In this document: positions 45,662 through 53,982 of the stretch, piece by piece
Numbering within the stretch: position 1 is the stretch's first letter
Layout: each line of letters opens with the position of its first letter
Assembly: GCF_008017835.1 (NCBI RefSeq)
Contig: NZ_VRLT01000059.1
Span: forward strand, 248,001 to 312,000
Source of the DNA: Mesonia sp. HuA40
GTDB lineage: Bacteria; Bacteroidota; Bacteroidia; Flavobacteriales; Flavobacteriaceae
Length of the DNA stretch: 64,000 bases
Direction of reading: 5' to 3'
Notes under the pieces: model-generated
Told to the model about the DNA's origin: nothing
What the model saw: the letters and a program-made list of their open reading frames with translations, nothing else
Database searches by the model: none
Made by a program: the position numbers and the translations under genes

Positions 45662-46451
45662 TACACCTACTAAAATAAATTATAGTTTATCCATCTTGAT
45701 TGCTCAAGATGGATTTTCTTTTTTTGTGAAAGATCAAAATGGTATTCTTTTTCAAAAAGAGAAATGGTCAACAAACAGCTTAAGTATAGCAGAAATACTA
45801 AAACTTCTCGAGCAGGAATTCCTTCCTCAAATAAAAGATTTCAGAGAAGCTATTAAACAACTCAAGGTGACTTACGCTAACAGACTTTTTACTGTAGTCC
45901 CTACCCCCTACTATACCAAATTAAGCGCCGCTCAATATTTACAATATAATATTAAAATTCTAGCTACAGACGAGGTATATTCAGATACTATTAAACCTCT
46001 AGATCTAAGTTTAATTTTTATACCCTTTACAGCAATTAACAACTTTTTTATAGAAAATTTTGGCGATTTCAACTTTAATCATCTGGCCTCAAATATAATA
46101 GAAAAAACACACGAGATAGCAAAAAAAAATATAGCGCAAGATTTCACTACAACAGTTACTGCTTTTACAGATTATTTTTTTCTGTGCATATATCAGGGAG
46201 ATAAATTAAAATTGTGTAATGTGTACCCTTATATTTCAAATGAAGACTTTTTGTACTATACGCTTTTTGTATTTGAACAATTGAGTATCTCACCACAAGA
46301 AATTCCATTGCAATTCTTATCTCCTCTTAACCAAGAAAGTGCTTTATACAAATTAATGTATAAATATTTTGTAAACGTTAAAATACAAAAAGAAATAACA
46401 GATACTAAAAATCTAGAAACAAAACAGAGCTTCATTCATTTATATTCATAA
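45654..46451 (+). CDS. DUF3822 family protein
   Basis: This protein of about 266 residues matches DUF3822, a Bacteroidota family with an actin-like-ATPase-like arrangement but no assigned function. The frame extends back to an ATG at 45624, deep inside the previous gene. The GTG at 45654, overlapping the previous stop by eight bases (GTGAATAA), gives a more natural start just before NNTPTKINYSLSI. It sits directly before rsmD with a four-base gap, and that neighbourhood is common in Flavobacteriia. Confidence 0.8.
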   Translation: MNNTPTKINYSLSILIAQDGFSFFVKDQNGILFQKEKWSTNSLSIAEILKLLEQEFLPQIKDFREAIKQLKVTYANRLFTVVPTPYYTKLSAAQYLQYNIKILATDEVYSDTIKPLDLSLIFIPFTAINNFFIENFGDFNFNHLASNIIEKTHEIAKKNIAQDFTTTVTAFTDYFFLCIYQGDKLKLCNVYPYISNEDFLYYTLFVFEQLSISPQEIPLQFLSPLNQESALYKLMYKYFVNVKIQKEITDTKNLETKQSFIHLYS

Positions 46452-46455
46452 AGTT

Positions 46456-46992
46456 ATGAGAATCATTTCAGGAAAGTTTAAAAGTAAACGCATAATAGCT
46501 CCTAAGAAATTGCCTATTCGGCCAACAACCGATATCGCCAAGGAAGGCCTGTTTAATATTTTAAATAATACTTATAATTTTACAGAATTAATCGTACTGG
46601 ATTTATTTGCTGGTTCTGGTAATATTTGCTACGAATTTGCTTCAAGAGGTTGCACTGAAATCACGGCAGTTGACAAGCACTATAATTGCATAAAATTTAT
46701 AAATGAAACCAGCGCATCTTTAGGAATTCAAATTAATACTATAAAAAAAGATGTTTACACCTATTTAAAAATCGCTAATCAAACTTTTGATTTAATTTTT
46801 GCAGACCCTCCTTACGATTTTACCACAGACCAATTTGAAGAACTTGTACAGTTAGTATTTAACCAACAACACCTTAAAGACGAAGGAATACTTATAATAG
46901 AGCATCCAAAAACCACGCCTTTATCAAGTTTAGCCAATTTCATAGACGAACGGCGCTATGGCGGATCTGTTTTTAGTTTTTTTAAAAAATAA
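46456..46992 (+). CDS. rsmD: 16S rRNA (guanine(966)-N2)-methyltransferase
   Basis: RsmD methylates G966 of 16S rRNA using SAM. It has 178 residues. The N-terminal MRIISGKFKSKRI and RPTTDIAKEGLFNIL are family hallmarks. The SAM loop is LDLFAGSGNICYEFASRG and the catalytic motif is FADPPYDF. Its stop codon abuts the 3' end of the RNase P RNA gene on the other strand. The T-rich tail of that RNA's terminator is therefore encoded by the final codons of rsmD (FSFFKK). Confidence 0.95.
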   Translation: MRIISGKFKSKRIIAPKKLPIRPTTDIAKEGLFNILNNTYNFTELIVLDLFAGSGNICYEFASRGCTEITAVDKHYNCIKFINETSASLGIQINTIKKDVYTYLKIANQTFDLIFADPPYDFTTDQFEELVQLVFNQQHLKDEGILIIEHPKTTPLSSLANFIDERRYGGSVFSFFKK

Positions 46993-46993
46993 A

Positions 46994-47290
46994 GTAGGCC
47001 TATAAGCCGGATTCTGTTTTTCTAAAAAGAAAATCTTATCATTTATCTGGAGTTTTTGTTACCAAAAACCTCTAGCTGTCTACCCTCCAACAATGACCGA
47101 GCAAGTCTTAAAGTCGGTTTACATGACATTGCACCGTATAGAGTTTACCTGATTTCACTACAGCATAACCTGTACATTCTTTCTGTTGCACTTGTCCTAA
47201 TTTCACAATTGATGGCCGTTAACCATTATACTGCTCTGTGGTGTCCGGACTTTCCTCTTTTAATAAATTAAAAGCGATAAGACGGCCTAC
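46994..47290 (-). ncRNA. rnpB: RNase P RNA (bacterial class A)
   Basis: The minus strand carries the hallmarks of RNase P RNA, the catalytic RNA that matures tRNA 5' ends. Near its 5' end is GAGGAAAGTCCGGAC (complement of about 47244-47258). The 3' region has ACAGAATCCGGCTTATAGGCC (47016-46996). The terminal P1 helix is formed by GTAGGCC (47290-47284) with GGCCTAC (47000-46994). The length of about 297 bases is short but in range for Bacteroidota. A perfect -7 element lies upstream. An open frame on the plus strand across this region is not a gene. Confidence 0.95.
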
Positions 47291-47297
47291 TTTTTTG

Positions 47298-47305
47298 CAA
47301 AGATA
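47298..47305 (-). promoter_or_regulatory. putative rnpB promoter -7 element
   Basis: On the minus strand this reads TATCTTTG, a perfect match placed seven bases before the expected RNA 5' end at 47290. It independently supports the consensus used elsewhere in the window. Confidence 0.6.
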
Positions 47306-47402
47306 ATATTTAATTTAAAAGCTAACCTAGACAGCTCAAATTTACTTTTTATGCTTCTAAATTTAAGTCATTTTGAGAAAGCATAATTTTAAAATAATCT
47401 GC

Positions 47403-47410
47403 TATATTTG
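47403..47410 (+). promoter_or_regulatory. putative dnaX -7 element
   Basis: TATATTTG ends two bases before ATG 47413 and five before ATG 47416. Transcription would begin at or inside this ATGATG pair, so the second ATG is the likelier start. Confidence 0.4.
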
Positions 47411-47412
47411 CG

Positions 47413-49133
47413 ATGATGGAACATTTTATAGTATCAGCAAGAAAATATAGACCAGAATCTTTTGAGGATGTGGTAGGTCAGCGCGCAATTACCAATACAT
47501 TGCAAAACGCGATTAATAACAACCATTTAGCTCAAGCACTTCTTTTTACAGGGCCTCGAGGTGTTGGTAAAACTACTTGTGCTCGAATTTTAGCAAAGAA
47601 AATCAATCAACAAGCGCAAAACGAAATAGAGCAAGATTTTGCATTTAACATTTTTGAACTTGATGCGGCTTCAAACAACTCTGTTGATGATATTCGTTCT
47701 CTAACCGATCAAGTACGCATTCCCCCTCAAACGGGAAAGTATAAGGTTTATATTATTGATGAGGTACATATGCTTTCTACTAGTGCTTTTAATGCGTTTT
47801 TAAAAACTTTAGAAGAACCTCCAAACCACGCCATTTTTATTTTAGCGACTACCGAAAAACATAAAATTATTCCAACAATTTTATCGCGCTGTCAAATATT
47901 CGATTTTAAGCGAATAAGTGTTTTAGATGCTAAAAATCATTTGGCTAAAATAGCTCAACAAGAAGGAATACAGGCCGAAGATGATGCTTTACACATAATT
48001 GCCCAAAAAGCAGATGGGGCCATGCGCGATGCACTTTCAATATATGATAGGGTTGTTAGTTTTAGTGGTTCAAATTTGACTAGGCAAGCTGTGGCCGAAA
48101 ATTTAAACGTTTTAGACTATGATGTTTATTTTGAGGCAACCACGCACATCCTTAACCAAAATATACCGCAACTTCTTTTGCAATTTAATTCGGTGCTAGC
48201 TAAGGGCTTTGACGGTCAACATTATATTGCAGGTTTAGCTGCCCATTTTAGAGATTTATTTATTTGTAAAGAACAAAGCACAATTGCACTTTTAGAAGTA
48301 GGGGAGCAAATTAAAAAGAAATATTTTGAACAAGCCCAACTAGCGAACACTGATTTTTTAAAAGAAGCAATTGAATTAGCAAATTCCTGTGATCTCAAGT
48401 ATAAGGGAGCGCAGAACCAGAGACTTTTGGTAGAATTATGCTTAATGCAACTCGCTTCGATTACAGAAGGTAAAAAAAAAACGCTGAACCCTACATAATT
48501 CCTGCCAGTAACTTTGTTTCGGTTAAAAAAGAACAAAAACAGGTTATTGAAACACAAGAACACGTCCACGCTAAAGTTGATAATGTAAAAGATCAAAAAA
48601 CACCTTACAAGCAAGATCACAACCCACCACCCGCTTCTAACTTAAATAAAGTTAATAGCAAAACTAAACCAAAATCCGTTTCTGGTTTATCTTTAAAGAG
48701 TATCGACAAGAAAAAGGAACTGAAGCAGAAAAAACTGCAACGAGAAGAAAACCAGCCCAAAAAATTAAATGAAAGTTTTACGGAGAGCGAAGCCCTATTG
48801 GCATGGGATGAATATGTTCTAAAATTAAAAAAGAAAGGGGAAAAAATTCTAGCCTCAATTCTAGAAACCGATAGGCCTAGTCTTAAAGATAAAACCTTAC
48901 ATATCACACTTCCCAACAGTACAATGAAGGTTGAACTAGAAAGAGCACAAGGACCGCTAATTAGTTATATTCGTAATCAGGTAAAAAACTCGTTTGTAGA
49001 TTTATCAATTGCGGTTAATGAAGAGGTCGCCAAAAAATATGCATTCACAAGCCGTGAAAAATTTGACAAATTAGTGCAAAAGAATTCCAACCTAGAAAAA
49101 CTAAGAAAATTGTTTGATTTAGATATAAAATAA
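47413..49133 (+). CDS. dnaX: DNA polymerase III subunit gamma/tau, interrupted by an A10 frameshift site
   Basis: DnaX is the clamp-loader ATPase. The zero frame gives 361 residues ending at TAA 48496-48498, with Walker A GPRGVGKT (47-54), DEVH Walker B and the SRC sensor (LSRCQIF). This is the gamma-like part. An A10 run at 48472-48481 lies in its last codons. The -1 frame continues from there (NAEPYIIPASNF) for about 217 codons to TAA 49131-49133 and encodes the tau tail (LLAWDEYVLKLKKKGEK, then LEKLRKLFDLDIK). A -1 slip or one extra A joins them. The cysteine zinc module usually found between Walker A and Walker B is absent. The likely start is ATG 47416. Confidence 0.9.
48472..48481 (+). 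other. A10 slippage site in dnaX
   Basis: Ten consecutive A bases begin exactly on a codon boundary (codon 354). The zero frame stops five codons later, while the -1 frame is open for the whole tau tail. The purine-rich AGAAGG lies just upstream; no strong downstream hairpin is seen. Confidence 0.7.
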
Positions 49134-49134
49134 T

Positions 49135-49716
49135 ATGTTAGGACTTAAATTACCAACAGACCCAAGATGGGTGAATATAGCCGAAAAAAATATAGAGGAA
49201 ATTTTAATAGATCATGCATTTTGCGAGCAAAAAGCAGCGTCTACGGCTATTTCATTAATTGTTAGTTTTCCTGAATATAAAGATTTAGTTAAAGAAATGA
49301 TAAGTCTAGTTCAAGAAGAAATGAGTCATTTTAAAATGGTTCACGATCTTATTTTAGAACGAGGTTTCGCTTTAGGAAGAGATCGAAAGGACGAATATGT
49401 TATAGAATTACTTAAATTTTTCCCAAAGGGAGGAAGCCGAATAAACCAAATGGTACATCGTTTGCTTTATGCTGCACTAATAGAAGCTAGAAGTTGTGAA
49501 AGATTCAAGTTACTATCTGAGCAATTAAAAGATAAAGATTTGCGCTTATTCTATAAAAAATTAATGATTAGTGAAGCTAACCACTATACTATGTTTTTAA
49601 AATTTGCCAGAAAATATGGTGATTTAGAAACCGTAAATAAAAAGTGGAACGAACTTTTGGAGTATGAAGCAGAAATAATGAAAAAACTTGGTAAAACACA
49701 TAGCATTCATGGATAA
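49135..49716 (+). CDS. miaE: tRNA-(ms2io6A)-hydroxylase MiaE-like protein
   Basis: MiaE is a non-haem diiron monooxygenase that hydroxylates the isopentenyl side chain of ms2i6A at tRNA position 37. It has 193 residues in an all-helical ferritin-like fold. Iron ligands can be placed in EEMSHFKMVH (ExxH), in LIEARSCERF and in ISEANHYTMF (ExxH). It begins one base after the dnaX stop in the tau frame. The tight spacing supports that frame as the translated end of dnaX. Confidence 0.92.
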   Translation: MLGLKLPTDPRWVNIAEKNIEEILIDHAFCEQKAASTAISLIVSFPEYKDLVKEMISLVQEEMSHFKMVHDLILERGFALGRDRKDEYVIELLKFFPKGGSRINQMVHRLLYAALIEARSCERFKLLSEQLKDKDLRLFYKKLMISEANHYTMFLKFARKYGDLETVNKKWNELLEYEAEIMKKLGKTHSIHG

Positions 49717-50326
49717 CAAAATGCAACAACATTGGGAAGACGTCTATAAAAACAAACCCTTGAATACCGTTAGTTGGTACCAGCCCAATGTAGATACTTT
49801 TAAAAAGGTAGCTCAGCGTGTAAAGTTGAATGCAAATTCGGTCATAATTGACATAGGAGGCGGCGATAGTTTTGTTGCCGATTTTCTTATTGAAAATGGG
49901 TTTAAAAATGCAAATGTTCTCGACATATCCAAAAAGGCGATTGAAAGAGCGAAAAAAAGATTAAATGCAAATGCTAATAAAATCAATTGGATAATTAGCG
50001 ATATAACAAATTTTGAAACATCAAATAGATTTGATTTGTGGTATGATCGGGCAGCTTTTCATTTTCTTAACGACGAAAATCAAATTGATGAATATGCTAA
50101 ACGAGCTGCTGAGTATGTAGCTGAGAATGGCTATCTGGCCATTGCTAGCTTTAGTAAAAATGGTCCAGAAAAATGTAGTGGCTTACCGGTTAAACAACAT
50201 AACCAAGACTCTTTAAAAAAAATTTTTGGAAACAACTTTAAGCTTATTGATTTTTTTGAAGAAGATCATCAAACACCCAGCCAAAAAAACCAAAATTTCA
50301 CTATATGTATTTTTCAAAAAAAATAA
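49709..50326 (+). CDS. class I SAM-dependent methyltransferase
   Basis: A Rossmann-fold methyltransferase of about 205 residues. The SAM site is VIIDIGGGDSFVADFLIENG, followed by the acidic strand end NVLDISKKAIERAKKR; a later LWYDRAAFHFLNDE resembles motif IV of small-molecule methyltransferases (the TPMT/methyltransf_25 group). The substrate is unknown. The frame is open from ATG 49688, but ATG 49709 overlaps the miaE stop by only eight bases and is preferred; ATG 49721 is also possible (MQQHWEDVYKNKPL). Confidence 0.88.
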   Translation: MDNKMQQHWEDVYKNKPLNTVSWYQPNVDTFKKVAQRVKLNANSVIIDIGGGDSFVADFLIENGFKNANVLDISKKAIERAKKRLNANANKINWIISDITNFETSNRFDLWYDRAAFHFLNDENQIDEYAKRAAEYVAENGYLAIASFSKNGPEKCSGLPVKQHNQDSLKKIFGNNFKLIDFFEEDHQTPSQKNQNFTICIFQKK

Positions 50327-50333
50327 AATCAGA

Positions 50334-50498
50334 ATGACTAAAAAAACCTCGCTGTTATTATTACTGTTTTGCCTCTTTCTTTTCGTAGCGAATTTATTCA
50401 CTTGGCATATAGAAGGATTCTATTTTAGAGGATTTGGTTTATTAATGATGCTGACTATTTTTTATTTGCGTTTTAGGAAAATACCTCCTAAAGATTAA
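50334..50498 (+). CDS. small two-helix membrane protein
   Basis: A 54-residue protein starting at ATG 50334, seven bases after the methyltransferase stop. It has two hydrophobic helices (LLLLLFCLFLFVANLF and GFGLLMMLTIFYL) joined by a short polar turn, and a basic C-terminus (RFRKIPPKD). The frame extends further upstream to 50226, but that part overlaps the methyltransferase gene and looks like shadow coding. No family is recognised. Its stop overlaps the ppx stop on the other strand by four bases, and no terminator separates them. Confidence 0.65.
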   Translation: MTKKTSLLLLLFCLFLFVANLFTWHIEGFYFRGFGLLMMLTIFYLRFRKIPPKD

Positions 50499-51400
50499 AA
50501 TATAGTTTGTTGCTGTTCTTCATTGTACATATATTTAATAATACCATCGGCTAAACCAATTTTAGGCACATAAACTTTACGTGCCCTACTCCATTTCATA
50601 GTAGACAAATAAATTTTAGTCGCTGGTATTATCACATCGGCACGATCTTCGTTCTGATTAAGCTTAACAATTCGCTCTTCATAGGTTAAGGAGGTTAGCA
50701 GTTGATAATAAGAACTTAAATAAAAGTAACTCAAAGGTTTGCCTATTTTTTTACCACTGCTCTTAAATATATTGTTGATATTACCTCCAGAACCAATTAA
50801 GGAAATCTTTGTATATCCTTTCGTTACATTCTGTATCCATAATTTCATTTCATTCCACAAACTTTCTTCAACTCTGTCATTGAGTAAACGCACTGTTCCT
50901 ATTTTAAAAGATTTTGAAGCCAATTTTTCTCCTTCCGTAAAGAAACTGAGCTCGGTGCTTCCTCCGCCTACGTCGACATACAAGTAGTTTTTATCATTTT
51001 GAATTAGATTTCTCAAGTCTGTAGTGGCAATCATGGCAGCCTCGTGGTCACCATCTATAATTTCGATATCTATACCTGTTTCGGCTTTAATATCTTGTGC
51101 CAATTCTTGGCCGTTTTCTGCATCACGCATCGCCGAAGTAGCACAAGCTTTGTATTGAATAACTTTATGAGATTTCATTAATAATGAAAAGGCTTGCATG
51201 GTGTCACGCATTCTCTTTTTATTTGACTCTGAAACTTTTCCCTTTAAAAAAACATCTTCACCCAAACGAATAGGAACCCGAACCAATGAAGTTTTTTTAA
51301 AGATCGGGGGTTGTTCGTGGGGTTCAGTTATGGTTGCAATAAGCAAACGTACTGCATTTGATCCAATGTCTATTGCGGCGTATTTCTTTATGCTAAGCAT
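50495..51400 (-). CDS. ppx: exopolyphosphatase (Ppx/GppA family)
   Basis: This family hydrolyses polyphosphate or pppGpp. The 301-residue protein has the ASKHA phosphate-binding loops AAIDIGSNAVRLLI near the N-terminus and YVDVGGGSTELSFF in the second domain. It lacks the C-terminal HD-like domain of long E. coli Ppx, so it is the short form. It sits 15 bases after ppk1, which points to polyphosphate as the substrate. It is the last gene of the pyrR-to-ppx run. Confidence 0.95.
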   Translation of the reverse strand: MLSIKKYAAIDIGSNAVRLLIATITEPHEQPPIFKKTSLVRVPIRLGEDVFLKGKVSESNKKRMRDTMQAFSLLMKSHKVIQYKACATSAMRDAENGQELAQDIKAETGIDIEIIDGDHEAAMIATTDLRNLIQNDKNYLYVDVGGGSTELSFFTEGEKLASKSFKIGTVRLLNDRVEESLWNEMKLWIQNVTKGYTKISLIGSGGNINNIFKSSGKKIGKPLSYFYLSSYYQLLTSLTYEERIVKLNQNEDRADVIIPATKIYLSTMKWSRARKVYVPKIGLADGIIKYMYNEEQQQTIF

Positions 51401-51415
51401 AACAATGTAGTTTTT

Positions 51416-53485
51416 TTAATTTATCTTTTCTAAATAGTAGTCATAAGTTGCAAATTGACTGCGTACTGCAGGCTCTTGCTGCGGTACATAAAGGTTGTTT
51501 TCTTGTGCAGAGAATTTCCTGGCTTTTACATTATCTTTCCAACAAATCTCAAAGGTCTCGATAAGCTCCCTCTGAAGGTTTTCTTGATAAACGGGACAAG
51601 AAATTTCAACCCGATAATCTAAATTTCTAGTCATCCAGTCTGCCGACGATATATAAACTTTAGGCAGATTGGCATTATTAAAGATAAATAATCTAGGATG
51701 CTCTAAATATTTATCTACAATACTTATGGCTTCAATATTTTCGCTCATTCCAGGCACTCCAGGAATTAAGCAGCAAATACCTCTAACAATTAATTTAATT
51801 TTAACTCCTTCATTACTGGCTTCGTATAGCTTGTCAATCAACTTATAATCCGATAAACTATTCAGTTTTAATTGAATTCCACTAGGCAAGCCTTGTCTTG
51901 CATTATCTATCTCTTGTTGAATTAACCTTGTGAATGTATTGCGAGAGTAATGCGGTGAAACTATAAGATGTTTGTATTTAGAAACCTTGTAATTGGTTTC
52001 AAAAAAATCGAAGACTTGATTCACCTCTTTTAAGATATCTTGATTACAAGTAAACAGCGTGAAATCTGTATAAATTTTCGCCGTATTTTCATTAAAATTT
52101 CCCGTACTAATAAATCCGTACCTCTTTTTCTTTTTTCCTTCTATACGTTCTACAACACAGGCCTTTGCATGTACTTTTAAACCAGGAACTCCAAATATTA
52201 AATTTACCCCCTCACGCTGCATCTGTTCAGCATAACGGATGTTGTTGGCCTCGTCAAAACGCGCTCTTAACTCAATTGATACTGTTACTTTTTTTCCATT
52301 TTTCACAGCATTTACCAAAGAACTGGCGATATGAGAAACTTCTGCGAGTCTATATATAGTAATTTTAATAGACTTCACCTTAGGATCGATTGCTGCTTCT
52401 CGCAGGAATTTAACCGTATAAGAAAAGGTATGGTAAGGCGTATATTGCAGATAGTCTTTTTGTGCAATAGCTTTTAAAAGACTTTCTTGTAGTGGCAAAT
52501 CTTTAATGGGTAAAGCGGGTACCTTTTTATATAATAAATGTTTCGCTCCTAGGCTAGGAAACTTCATGTAATCCCGCCTATTGTGATAACGCCCCCCAGG
52601 GATAATACTATCTGAATGATCTAAGCCCATTTTAGTAAGTAAATACTTCAGCGTTTCACGCGGTATGGTTTTATCATAAACAAAGCGCACCGGCTCACCT
52701 ATAATCCTATCTTTTATACTGCTTAACAATTTTTCAATATAACTTTTATCTAAATCACCCGCCATATCCAATTCTGCATCGCGGGTAATTTTAATCATAT
52801 GTGCCGTTATACTTTTAAAGTCAAAAATATTCAGTAAATTTTTTAGATTATAACGTATTATATCATCTAGAATAATTAAATATTTCCGGTCGTCATTAGA
52901 AGGCAACTCAACAAATCTATCTATACCCCTAGGAATTTCAATTAGCACATAACGCTTGGTTCTATTTACCTCATCGGGGTTTTTTAAATGCATAGTAATA
53001 GCTAAGTAGGCCGCACTACCTTTTAAACTAGGCATTTCTTCAAGATCATCTAAAATTATTGTAACTAAAGCTGGACTTACCTTTTGTAGAAAATAATCTT
53101 TTAAAAAAGCTGCTTGTTCTTGATTTACTTCGTTTTCACGGATGATAAATATGTTATTGACCTCTAGTTCTTCTTGAATTGCTTTTAATATTTCTAAACT
53201 CTGGGCTTGTTGCTCAATAACTATTTGAGTGATTTGTTTTAATAATTTCTTTGCACTAATTCCGCCTAAAGCTTTCTTGGCTCCTTTACCCGCTTGCATA
53301 ATTCTCTTGACCGTAGCGTAGCGTACTTTGAAAAATTCGTCTAAATTGTTAGAAAAAATACCTAAAAACCTTAATCGCTCAATTAACGGCACACTTTTAT
53401 CGGCCGCTTCTTGCAAAACGCGGGCATTAAATTGAAGCCAACTAATTTCTCTATTGGTGTACTTAAAATCAGTCTTTTTACTCAT
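51416..53485 (-). CDS. ppk1: polyphosphate kinase 1
   Basis: Ppk1 polymerises the gamma-phosphate of ATP into polyphosphate at the inner membrane. It has 689 residues, full length. The N-terminal domain starts YTNREISWLQFNARVLQEA. The phospholipase-D-like catalytic part has the autophosphorylated H439 in KVHAKACVV, followed by GFISTGNFNENTAKIYTDF. The second histidine segment is YLEHPRLFIF. It overlaps sixA by eight bases and precedes ppx, so synthesis and breakdown of polyphosphate are encoded together. Confidence 0.98.
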   Translation of the reverse strand: MSKKTDFKYTNREISWLQFNARVLQEAADKSVPLIERLRFLGIFSNNLDEFFKVRYATVKRIMQAGKGAKKALGGISAKKLLKQITQIVIEQQAQSLEILKAIQEELEVNNIFIIRENEVNQEQAAFLKDYFLQKVSPALVTIILDDLEEMPSLKGSAAYLAITMHLKNPDEVNRTKRYVLIEIPRGIDRFVELPSNDDRKYLIILDDIIRYNLKNLLNIFDFKSITAHMIKITRDAELDMAGDLDKSYIEKLLSSIKDRIIGEPVRFVYDKTIPRETLKYLLTKMGLDHSDSIIPGGRYHNRRDYMKFPSLGAKHLLYKKVPALPIKDLPLQESLLKAIAQKDYLQYTPYHTFSYTVKFLREAAIDPKVKSIKITIYRLAEVSHIASSLVNAVKNGKKVTVSIELRARFDEANNIRYAEQMQREGVNLIFGVPGLKVHAKACVVERIEGKKKKRYGFISTGNFNENTAKIYTDFTLFTCNQDILKEVNQVFDFFETNYKVSKYKHLIVSPHYSRNTFTRLIQQEIDNARQGLPSGIQLKLNSLSDYKLIDKLYEASNEGVKIKLIVRGICCLIPGVPGMSENIEAISIVDKYLEHPRLFIFNNANLPKVYISSADWMTRNLDYRVEISCPVYQENLQRELIETFEICWKDNVKARKFSAQENNLYVPQQEPAVRSQFATYDYYLEKIN

Positions 53486-53978
53486 TTCGAAGGTTTTTAG
53501 GATATAAGCAATAATCTACACTACCCTGTTTTAATTTACTCCAATCTTCTGTGTCTGGAAAATCTATTTTAACTAAACCTGTCGTAGGAATATTAATAAT
53601 TGACTTATCACCCCAAAGATTAACAAGATTTGTAAACGCTGGATTATGACCAAATAAAATAATAGTATTGTATTTATTATGCTGTTGCTGAATTATATCA
53701 ATTAGATTTTCATGGTTAAAAGTGTACAACGCATCTAGTCTTTTAAATTCACTTTCCGAGACATTCAATCCTTGTTTGAACAATTGAGCTGTTGTTATGG
53801 CTCTAGTGGCTGTACTACTTAGCACTAGCATTTTACTTGTGACCTTTAAATTGGGTTTTAGTGCATCCAAAACTAAATTTGCATCTCTAAAAGCCCGTTT
53901 CTTTAGGGGGCGCATTTTATCTGGCAAATTTTCTTTCCACGAAGATTTACCGTGACGAACAAGAATTAAACTTTTCAT
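53478..53978 (-). CDS. sixA: SixA-like histidine phosphatase
   Basis: This 166-residue histidine-phosphatase-superfamily protein has the catalytic R-H9-G in LILVRHGKSSW, a conserved arginine in SSTATRAITTAQ and the second histidine in ILFGHNPAFTNL. SixA acts on phosphohistidine in phosphotransfer proteins. It overlaps ppk1, whose reaction passes through a phosphohistidine, so a link to Ppk1 is conceivable but only inferred. It starts four bases after pdxH. Confidence 0.9.
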   Translation of the reverse strand: MKSLILVRHGKSSWKENLPDKMRPLKKRAFRDANLVLDALKPNLKVTSKMLVLSSTATRAITTAQLFKQGLNVSESEFKRLDALYTFNHENLIDIIQQQHNKYNTIILFGHNPAFTNLVNLWGDKSIINIPTTGLVKIDFPDTEDWSKLKQGSVDYCLYPKNLRNE

Positions 53979-53982
53979 AAAT

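Noticed and set aside
47056-47271. Open frame of 71 codons on the plus strand
   Set aside because: It lies wholly inside the RNase P RNA gene read on the wrong strand.
48222-48916. Minus-strand open frames across the dnaX tau region
   Set aside because: They overlap the clearly coding tau frame and have low-complexity translations.
50226-50333. Upstream extension of the small membrane protein frame
   Set aside because: It overlaps the methyltransferase gene, and the hydrophobic signal-like start is at ATG 50334.
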